Shown one piece after another: positions 7,744 through 14,516 of a DNA stretch of 44,672 nt (its first letter is position 1; each line of letters begins with the position of its first letter). This DNA comes from an uncultured Turicimonas sp. (lineage in GTDB: Bacteria; Pseudomonadota; Gammaproteobacteria; Burkholderiales; Burkholderiaceae_F). The notes beneath the pieces were generated by a model that made no database searches, was not told the DNA's origin, and saw nothing but the letters and a program-made list of their open reading frames with translations. Both the position numbers and the translations under genes were made by a program. The stretch is from contig CANTYJ010000033.1 in the NCBI GenBank assembly GCA_947854175.1, forward strand, positions 1 to 44,672, in the 5' to 3' direction.

Positions 7744-9537
7744 TTAGTTCATTTTGGCTGCGTTTGTACCGGCAGTACGTCCGAATACGCTGATATCAGC
7801 AATCGCATTGCCGCCTAAACGGTTGGAACCGTGAATGCCACCGGTAGTTTCGCCGGCTGCATAAAGGCCGGGGATAACTTTTCCGTTTTTATCAAGAACT
7901 TGGGCGTTAGTATTAATTTCCAATCCGCCCATGGTGTGGTGGACTGTAGGAACCTTCTTGCAGGCATACCAAGGACCTTCTGTCATAACCTTATCAGCCT
8001 TGTTGTTGGCAACAAAACCGAGAGGATCTTTTGCTTTTCCTTCAACAACTGCGTTGTAGTCAGCAATCGATTTCTTGAGGTTTTCAACAGGCATATTCAG
8101 CTTCTTGGCCAATTCATCAAGAGTTGGAGCAGAAACAACACGTCCCAGATCAATCATATCTTTCATCTTGGCACCGTTTGCATCAACCCAGTCCAGTGAC
8201 GGATAGCGCAGATGGTTAACAAGTACGTAATAAGTTGAATCCGGTTGTGCGAAAATGGCCTTAGCCAAGACGTCACGGGCTGCACCTTCGTTGACGAAGC
8301 GGTTACCTTGTTCGTTGATGAAGATACGGTTACGTCCGGATGTACGAACCATTTCCATTAAGCCTGTACCGGGTGTTCCGCATGGATGAACCTGAATGTC
8401 AGACATACCAATAACATTGGCTCCAATCTTTTCACCCATTTCAATGCCGTCGCCTTGAGCAGACTTATTGAAGTTGGTGCAACCGATTGCTTTACCAAGG
8501 TCATAATCTTTGAATACACCGGTGTTGACTTTTTGACGAAGAGCAACATTGGCACCGAAGCCGCCTGTTGCAATAACGACACCGTTTGAAGCAAGGAATT
8601 TAGTGACTTTACCGGTGTGGTTGTCCTTTGCTGTAACGCCGATAACGCGACCTGCTTTGTCTCTAAGAATTGATTGGACATCCATGTCTGTGTAAACAGT
8701 CATATCCTTAGCGTGTTCCTGGATATATTTTTCATAAACACGGATATAGCTGTTGCCACTCGGTGTGACAGGATAATGGGAACGCTGCCAAAGAGCACCG
8801 GTTGCTGTACCGACTTCAGGTTTAAACTTGATACCTAAAGATTCCATCCAGTGCAATGTTTCCAGAGCATGATCTGTTAAATGATGAACCAGAGCAGGAT
8901 TGCCAATGTTATGGCCGCCTTTCATAGTTTGGTCATAGTGTTTTTGGATAGAGTCTTCGATACCTTGTTTACCTTGACGTTCCGGGTCAGCCGCATTCAG
9001 AGCACCTTCAGAGACGTTTGTGGAACCGCCGAGAAGACCGAGTTTTTCCAGGACGATAACTTTAGCACCTGCCTGTTGAGCTGCAATAGCTGCTGCTAAG
9101 CCGGAGCCGCCACCGCCGACGACGACAACCTGAGTTTTGATTTCAGCCGGAAGAGCAGTGTACTTTTCAGAGTTCTTTTGTAGTTTGGCCATGTCTTCTT
9201 TGGAGACCTTGGCTTGTTCAAGAGCTTTCTTAACAGCTCCCTTGAGTGCAAAAGAAGAAATAGTAGCACCAGTGACGTTGTCTACTCCAAGAGATTGTCT
9301 GTCGATAATTTTCTTGCTGAGTTTGTCCAGCGCTACGCGGCCAACACCAATGGTTTCAAGGTTGTCAGGATATTCAATTTTTTCAATTTTATTTTTGCTG
9401 ACTGTAACTTTGACATCAAAGGCGGCGTTATGGCCGTTTACTCTTTCTGTGTAAGTACCGGGCTGAAATGTAACAGCCTGAGCGCCTATAGCAAAGCCAG
9501 CCAGTACAACTGCGGCAGAAAGTTTTGTGATAATCAT
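7744..9537 (-). CDS. Periplasmic flavocytochrome-c-type reductase (FMN-binding domain + FAD fumarate-reductase domain), no haem domain
   Basis: A 597-residue exported protein with a Sec signal ending AQA at residue 21. Residues about 25-110 form an FMN-binding domain with the flavinylation motif D86-NVTGAT (Dxx[ST]GA[ST]), where FMN is linked to Thr92 by an ApbE/Ftp-type transferase. Residues 136-595 are the FAD/fumarate reductase domain (GGGGSG at 141-146). Fumarate-reductase residues are kept: His in QVHPC (Fcc3 His365), Arg in AARDVL (Arg402), His in VHHTMGG (His504) and Arg in SNRLGG (Arg544). Urocanate reductases carry Tyr at the first site, so a C4-diacid such as fumarate is more likely. 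Fcc3 Thr377 appears to be Met here. Unlike Shewanella Fcc3 there are no haem-binding CxxCH motifs, so electrons must arrive from another carrier. No apbE is nearby. Confidence 0.88.
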   Translation of the reverse strand: MIITKLSAAVVLAGFAIGAQAVTFQPGTYTERVNGHNAAFDVKVTVSKNKIEKIEYPDNLETIGVGRVALDKLSKKIIDRQSLGVDNVTGATISSFALKGAVKKALEQAKVSKEDMAKLQKNSEKYTALPAEIKTQVVVVGGGGSGLAAAIAAQQAGAKVIVLEKLGLLGGSTNVSEGALNAADPERQGKQGIEDSIQKHYDQTMKGGHNIGNPALVHHLTDHALETLHWMESLGIKFKPEVGTATGALWQRSHYPVTPSGNSYIRVYEKYIQEHAKDMTVYTDMDVQSILRDKAGRVIGVTAKDNHTGKVTKFLASNGVVIATGGFGANVALRQKVNTGVFKDYDLGKAIGCTNFNKSAQGDGIEMGEKIGANVIGMSDIQVHPCGTPGTGLMEMVRTSGRNRIFINEQGNRFVNEGAARDVLAKAIFAQPDSTYYVLVNHLRYPSLDWVDANGAKMKDMIDLGRVVSAPTLDELAKKLNMPVENLKKSIADYNAVVEGKAKDPLGFVANNKADKVMTEGPWYACKKVPTVHHTMGGLEINTNAQVLDKNGKVIPGLYAAGETTGGIHGSNRLGGNAIADISVFGRTAGTNAAKMN

Positions 9538-9541
9538 GATG

Positions 9542-9647
9542 ATGGTTCTCCTTGTCCTTAAGGACTGTACGTTGTTCTATTCGAGATGAAAGAACCTGTA
9601 ACTAATTTTAGGACTTAATACGTATAAACCCAAGTAGGGAGAACCAT
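9542..9647 (-). promoter_or_regulatory. Leader of the flavocytochrome gene with an arm able to pair with the Shine-Dalgarno site
   Basis: The ribosome-binding region on the minus strand reads GGAGAACCAT (9551 to 9542) immediately before ATG. A perfect 10-base complement, ATGGTTCTCC, lies upstream at 9647 to 9638. Between them is the palindrome TCCTTAAGGA (9554-9563). If transcription starts upstream of 9647 (a TAAAAT sits near 9655), the two arms could pair and hide the ribosome-binding site. An alternative promoter, TTGGGT-17 bp-TAAAAT, lies inside the loop and would give a transcript without the upstream arm. Confidence 0.4.
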
Positions 9648-9671
9648 TAATTTTAAGATTTATTTAATTTT

Positions 9672-10142
9672 TTAATGAGAGGCTGTTCCGGAATGTCCTT
9701 TATCCAGACTCTTTAATTTTTGTTCAACCAGTTTTTCTTCCATTTCATCATCATGAATACCGCGGATTCTTCTGGAGACTAATAATGCGATGGTTAGAAT
9801 CAAAATTGATATTGAGGTCAATAAGATCCATTTGCTGGTCAAGTGCTCCATGTTGATGATCAAATATCTGGCGACGGCTACCACGGTAATTACCAGAGGT
9901 GTTTTAAGTTTTAACTCGTGCTGTCCCAACGCATACTGACGAACCATCGATAATATCTCAATGAACAAAAACAGCAAAAGCAAATTAGCCAATCCAATGG
10001 TTCTATTGGTAAACATCTCATAGCCTTCGGCTACGATAGCAACAGCCGTAGCAATTGTAATAATCAAAAGAGCGATAGCCTGAATAATTAATATCAGTTG
10101 TTCAAAACGGTTATTTACATTGCTAATCCAAGTTCTTGCCAC
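9672..10142 (-). CDS. PsiE-family (phosphate-starvation-inducible) membrane protein
   Basis: A 156-residue inner-membrane protein with four hydrophobic segments. The segment LANLLLLFLFIEILSMVRQY and the region KLKTPLVITVVAVARYLII match the PsiE family (E. coli PsiE, induced by phosphate limitation; biochemical role unknown). The C-terminal 35 residues are charged and cytoplasmic. The start is GTG at 10142; AAGGAG lies about ten bases upstream. It is divergent from the antiporter genes and followed on its own strand by the flavocytochrome gene. Confidence 0.8.
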   Translation of the reverse strand: MARTWISNVNNRFEQLILIIQAIALLIITIATAVAIVAEGYEMFTNRTIGLANLLLLFLFIEILSMVRQYALGQHELKLKTPLVITVVAVARYLIINMEHLTSKWILLTSISILILTIALLVSRRIRGIHDDEMEEKLVEQKLKSLDKGHSGTASH

Positions 10143-10212
10143 TTTTACTTCATCTCCTTCAAGGTAAAATTTAATGTTCGAATAATTTTATTTTAAGGGT
10201 TAACCCAAGCAA

Positions 10213-12063
10213 ATGGATTCTAGCATTACTCTTATATCAACTTTTGCAATAGCGTTTGGAGTTGCTCTAGTTTTGGGTTTTATTGCAGAAAAACTCAAAT
10301 TTCCTGCACTGGTAGGATATCTGATTGCAGGTATTTTAGTATCACCGAATGTATTGGGCTTTGATATTGATTTTAATTTAGCCGAACAGCTGGCAGAAAT
10401 CGGCATCATGCTATTGATGTTCGGAGTCGGACTGAATTTTTCTTTATCAGATCTTCTCAAAGTCAAGAAGCTTGTAATCCCGGGTGCTATTTGTCAGATG
10501 CTCTTATCTGCCATCTGTGCTTTCGGGTTGGCATATTTTTGGGGTTGGCCCATCGGTCAGTGTGTCATTCTAGGGATGTGTCTGAGCTGTGCTTCAACCG
10601 TCGTGGTGTTAAAAGGTCTTGAAGCCAAAGGGTTACTGGAAAGTTTTGATGGAAGAATTGCCGTCGGCTGGCTTATCGTCCAGGATATGGTAACCGTTTT
10701 AATGCTGGTTCTTTTACCGCCCCTGGCTTCCATGTTAGGCGGCCAGTCGGATACTTCAAACATGCCTTTATGGCAACTAATTCTGGAAACGGTTGCCAGA
10801 GTTGTCGCATTTATAGTTTTTATGCTGGTTATCGGCAAACGAGTATTGCCATGGTTACTTTGGCAGGTTGCAAAAACTGGTTCCCGTGAATTATTTACTT
10901 TGTGCGTACTGGCGGTTGCTATAGGCATCGCTTTCGGAGCTTCCCAGATTTTTAATGTTTCGTTTGCTTTGGGCGCCTTCTTCGCAGGTATGGTCATGAG
11001 GGAGTCGCAATATGCCCACCGGGCCGCGACAGAATCCTTGCCGTTAAGAGACGCATTCTCGGTTATTTTCTTTGTCGGTGTCGGAATGATGTTTGATCCT
11101 ACATCGATTCTTGCACACCCCGGATATCTAATCGGTATTCTTTTCCTGATTCTGGTGATGAATCCGTTGATTGCATTCGCAACTGTGTTGCTTTTCCGTT
11201 ATCCGCTACATACCGGATTTACATTGGCCTGCTGTTTAGGTCAGATAGGGGAATTCTCGTTTATTCTTGGGACATTAGGAGTTTCTTTAAAGCTCTTAAC
11301 CACTGAAGGAATGAATCTTGTCCTGGCTGCCGCTATTCTAACTATTGCAGTCAATCAGCTTTCCTTTACTTTGGTAGAACCATTAACCAAACTTTTATGC
11401 AAACACTTTAAATGGGCTAGAGTTGCTGCAGCCCGTCCTGATCCACAGGCAACGATGCCGGATGAAATTGATAGCAGCCAGCTACTGCGGCATGTCGTGG
11501 TTGTCGGATACGACTCCGTCGGCCAGAAAATTTGTGAAGCGTTGGGAAAAGCAGATATTCCTTTCGTCGTCATAGATCGCAATGATGGTGTTATCGAGCA
11601 ACTCCGAAACTCTAATCATGCAGCTATCCAAGGAGACTGTACCGATCCTGCTATCCTTCTGCAGGCTCATGTGCAAAATTCAGCCCAGATTATCATTACT
11701 ATACGTGACGAGCTAGAAAGCCGTAAATGCATCGAAGGGGCCAAGATTTTAAATCCGGAAATAGAAGCCATTATCAGAGCTGAAACGGATACAGAAGCAA
11801 ATCAGATGAGAGCAGATCATCTTGGTATTGTCGTTCAGGCATCTACCGCACTGGCTTCACGAATGACTCAGTACTCAATTTATTGCTTTACCAAATATGA
11901 CCCCGCAAAGGCCTCTGGCAAAATGAAAAATGCCGCAGAAAAGGCAAAAGAATTGCTGGATGAATTTGTTTCTAAGCAGGAAGAGCAAATAGAACAAAAC
12001 ACATCTGTAGAAATTTCAAAAAAGCAGGAAAATAAGGACGAACAAAAATATCTAGAGGATTAG
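10213..12063 (+). CDS. Monovalent cation:proton antiporter-2, YbaL/KefB type, with TrkA-N domain (copy 1)
   Basis: A 616-residue CPA2-family protein. Residues 1-390 form the Na+/H+-exchanger membrane domain with about 12 helices and YbaL-like segments (GFIAEKLKFPALVGYLIAGI, CASTVVVLKGLEAKG, GRIAVGWLIVQDM). Residues about 415-540 form a cytoplasmic TrkA-N (RCK) domain beginning HVVVVGYDSVGQKICEAL, in which the first Gly of GxGxxG is Asp. A 60-residue charged, Lys/Glu-rich extension follows. Family members export K+ or other cations under control of a nucleotide or glutathione ligand. Only three bases separate it from its paralogue. The promoter must lie in the short divergent gap with psiE. 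Confidence 0.87.
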   Translation: MDSSITLISTFAIAFGVALVLGFIAEKLKFPALVGYLIAGILVSPNVLGFDIDFNLAEQLAEIGIMLLMFGVGLNFSLSDLLKVKKLVIPGAICQMLLSAICAFGLAYFWGWPIGQCVILGMCLSCASTVVVLKGLEAKGLLESFDGRIAVGWLIVQDMVTVLMLVLLPPLASMLGGQSDTSNMPLWQLILETVARVVAFIVFMLVIGKRVLPWLLWQVAKTGSRELFTLCVLAVAIGIAFGASQIFNVSFALGAFFAGMVMRESQYAHRAATESLPLRDAFSVIFFVGVGMMFDPTSILAHPGYLIGILFLILVMNPLIAFATVLLFRYPLHTGFTLACCLGQIGEFSFILGTLGVSLKLLTTEGMNLVLAAAILTIAVNQLSFTLVEPLTKLLCKHFKWARVAAARPDPQATMPDEIDSSQLLRHVVVVGYDSVGQKICEALGKADIPFVVIDRNDGVIEQLRNSNHAAIQGDCTDPAILLQAHVQNSAQIIITIRDELESRKCIEGAKILNPEIEAIIRAETDTEANQMRADHLGIVVQASTALASRMTQYSIYCFTKYDPAKASGKMKNAAEKAKELLDEFVSKQEEQIEQNTSVEISKKQENKDEQKYLED

Positions 12064-12066
12064 AAA

Positions 12067-13815
12067 ATGGAGCATGGCTTTACTCTGATTTCAACTTTAG
12101 CTGTGGGTTTTGGAATTGCGTTAGTTTTCGGATTTATTGCTGAAAAATTCAAAATCCCTTCGCTTGTCGGATATTTATTAGCAGGTATTATCGTTTCACC
12201 GGCCACGCCCGGCTTTGTGGCAGACATTAATATTGCATCGCAGTTATCGGAGATCGGAGTCATGCTGTTGATGTTCGGCGTGGGACTGCATTTCTCTTTG
12301 ACTGATCTGATGCGGGTCAAATATATTGCGGTGCCCGGTGCTATAGCTCAGATGGGATTGGCGACCGCTTTAGGAATGCTGGTGGCGCATTATTGGGGTT
12401 GGCCTTGGGCACCTGCTTTTGTATTCGGCATGTGTTTATCTTGTGCCTCAACGGTCGTGTTACTGAAAGCTCTGGAAACTAAAGGTATCCTCGAGAGTCA
12501 TGACGGACAGATTGCCGTGGGTTGGCTGGTCGTCGAAGATATCATGACCGTCCTCATCCTCGTTCTTCTTCCTCCACTGGCACCGATGCTTGGTGCCCCC
12601 GCCACGGTTGCTCCGGTATCGGATGAGCCTCTTTGGCAAATTATTTTGATGACAATCGGGCAGGTCGCTCTCTTTATTTTCTTGATGCTTGTCATTGGTA
12701 AACGACTGCTCCCGTGGCTATTATGGCAAGTAGCTAAAACGGGTTCCCGCGAGCTATTTACCTTGTGCGTTTTGGCTGTTGCTATCGGTATTGCATATGG
12801 CGCCTCAGAAATTTTTCATGTTTCGTTTGCGTTGGGAGCTTTCTTTGCCGGCATGGTTATGCGTGAATCTAAGTACGCTCACCGTGCCGCTATGGAATCA
12901 TTGCCGTTACGGGACGCTTTCTCAGTAATCTTCTTTGTCGGCGTTGGAATGATGTTTGACCCGTCTATCATTGTGACCAAACCGCTTCATTTACTGGCAG
13001 TTCTGGCCATTATTATGATCGGTAAGTCTTTGGTTGCCTTCGGACTGGTTATGCTTTTCAGATATCCTCTGCATACAGCATTAACAGTTTCTGCAGCTCT
13101 TGCGCAGATCGGTGAATTCTCATTTATTCTTGCCGGTCTTGGTGTTTCTTTGGGACTGTTACCACCGGAAGGTATGAGCCTGGTATTGGCCGGGGCGATT
13201 ATGTCTATTGCGCTCAACCCCATTATGTTTGCCATCGTTGATCCACTGAAGAATTTTCTCAAAAGTCGCTGGAAGTTTGCCAGAGTTTCTGACGCTAAAC
13301 CGGACCCAATGGCAGTGATGCCTGATGAAGAGGAATCAAAATATTTGAGGGGACATCTGGTTCTTGTCGGCTACAACAAAATTTGTGAACACACCGTTAG
13401 AGATCTCTTGGAAAGGCATATTCCTCTGGTTATTATCGAAAAAGACAGGAGCATTGTCGAAGATCTTCGTGAAGCAAAAATCAAGGCTGTCTGCGGAGAT
13501 GCTTCTGATCCGGCAATTCTCATTCAAGCACACGTACAGGATGCTTCTTTGCTGGTTCTCTTCCTTTCGGACGATGTTTTAAGAAGAAAAGTCATTGAGA
13601 CCTCTAAGATTCTGAACAATAAGATTGAGGCCGTTATCAATACTTTTGACGATGAATTTGCTTCAAGAGCTATGACTGATCATTTAGGCAAAATCTTTGA
13701 TAACAATGCCGTTTTGGCAAAGACTATTGTCCGTTATTCAATGCACCGTTTAGGCAAGGATGAAGAAGAAAAACGCTTTGAAGAAGAGAGCGGTCAAACT
13801 GCTGCCAATCATTAA
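12067..13815 (+). CDS. Monovalent cation:proton antiporter-2, YbaL/KefB type, with degenerate TrkA-N domain (copy 2)
   Basis: A 582-residue paralogue of the preceding gene with near-identical stretches in the membrane domain (for example WLLWQVAKTGSRELFTLCVL). It likely arose by tandem duplication. Residues 1-395 form the exchanger domain; residues about 415-540 form the TrkA-N domain. Here the nucleotide-binding loop reads VGYNKICEHT, so the GxGxxG glycines are largely lost, although the acidic end of beta-2 (VIIEKD) and the 'GDASDPAIL' segment remain. Nucleotide control may be altered. It lacks the long Lys/Glu-rich tail of copy 1. The two may form a heteromeric antiporter; that is inference from pairing. 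A bidirectional terminator follows. Confidence 0.87.
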   Translation: MEHGFTLISTLAVGFGIALVFGFIAEKFKIPSLVGYLLAGIIVSPATPGFVADINIASQLSEIGVMLLMFGVGLHFSLTDLMRVKYIAVPGAIAQMGLATALGMLVAHYWGWPWAPAFVFGMCLSCASTVVLLKALETKGILESHDGQIAVGWLVVEDIMTVLILVLLPPLAPMLGAPATVAPVSDEPLWQIILMTIGQVALFIFLMLVIGKRLLPWLLWQVAKTGSRELFTLCVLAVAIGIAYGASEIFHVSFALGAFFAGMVMRESKYAHRAAMESLPLRDAFSVIFFVGVGMMFDPSIIVTKPLHLLAVLAIIMIGKSLVAFGLVMLFRYPLHTALTVSAALAQIGEFSFILAGLGVSLGLLPPEGMSLVLAGAIMSIALNPIMFAIVDPLKNFLKSRWKFARVSDAKPDPMAVMPDEEESKYLRGHLVLVGYNKICEHTVRDLLERHIPLVIIEKDRSIVEDLREAKIKAVCGDASDPAILIQAHVQDASLLVLFLSDDVLRRKVIETSKILNNKIEAVINTFDDEFASRAMTDHLGKIFDNNAVLAKTIVRYSMHRLGKDEEEKRFEEESGQTAANH

Positions 13816-13838
13816 GAGCTAAACAAAATAAAAATATT

Positions 13839-13880
13839 AGCCGGAGGAGTCCTTTACAGAATTCCTTCGGCTTTCTGTTT
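13839..13880. terminator. Bidirectional rho-independent terminator
   Basis: The stem AGCCGGAGGA (13839-13848) pairs with TCCTTCGGCT (13863-13872) with one G-U pair. A T-rich tract follows on the plus strand, and an A-rich tract (13821-13838) precedes it and gives U-residues on the minus strand. It separates the convergent antiporter and dmsB-like genes. Confidence 0.75.
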
Positions 13881-13887
13881 AAGTTAA

Positions 13888-14502
13888 TTAGAACTTATGG
13901 AGTGAACCGTCTTCAAAACCAACCGGTTTGGAGTTCTTGGAAAGTTTAAGAACAAGGTTCGGTTTAGTGACTGAGGGAGACGGCAGGGGAGCTACGGCAG
14001 CAACATCTCCGTACTTCTTTCTCAACTCTTCAATATCTCCGAAGTCCAATGCTCTTTCAACGCATGCTTCCACGCAGACAGGTTTCATACCTTTAGTGGT
14101 TCTGTCAATACAGGCATCGCATTTTTGCATCTTACGTGTCTTCGGATTAAGTTTCGGTGCACCGTAAGGGCAAGCAGCAGCACAGGCTCCGCATCCGATA
14201 CACTTGTTGACATCAATCAAAACAATACCATCTTCGGTTCTCTTGTAATGAGCCTTGGTCGGGCATACTTTTACGCAGGCCGGATCAGAACATTCATTGC
14301 AACCCAAAGAAAGATAGTAGGCGAAAACATCTTCCGGAGTCCAGTTACCATCGGCACCTTTTTTCCAGTTACCGCCTTCGTACTCTTTAACGGTTCTGTT
14401 ATAGATTCCGATAGGTGTGTTTTTTGCGTCTGCACATGCGATTGTGCAGGTTCTACATCCCGTGCAACGGGAAATATCAACGTAAAAACCTTTTTGTGAC
14501 AT
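13888..14502 (-). CDS. dmsB: DmsB-type four-cluster ferredoxin subunit
   Basis: A 204-residue electron-transfer subunit of the DMSO-reductase type. Four Cys clusters are visible: CTGCRTCTIAC, CNECSDPACVKVCP, CIGCGACAAACPYG and CDACIDR...CVEAC, as expected for four [4Fe-4S] centres. There is no signal peptide, as usual for DmsB proteins co-exported with the Tat-bearing catalytic subunit. It starts 14 bases after the catalytic gene, with GGGAGA before ATG. No dmsC anchor gene follows; the next gene is on the opposite strand. Confidence 0.9.
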   Translation of the reverse strand: MSQKGFYVDISRCTGCRTCTIACADAKNTPIGIYNRTVKEYEGGNWKKGADGNWTPEDVFAYYLSLGCNECSDPACVKVCPTKAHYKRTEDGIVLIDVNKCIGCGACAAACPYGAPKLNPKTRKMQKCDACIDRTTKGMKPVCVEACVERALDFGDIEELRKKYGDVAAVAPLPSPSVTKPNLVLKLSKNSKPVGFEDGSLHKF

Positions 14503-14516
14503 GTTATTCTCCCGTT

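Noticed and set aside
10557..10997. 146-residue minus-strand frame inside antiporter copy 1
   Set aside because: Antisense shadow of a strongly conserved membrane domain; an equivalent shadow occurs in copy 2.
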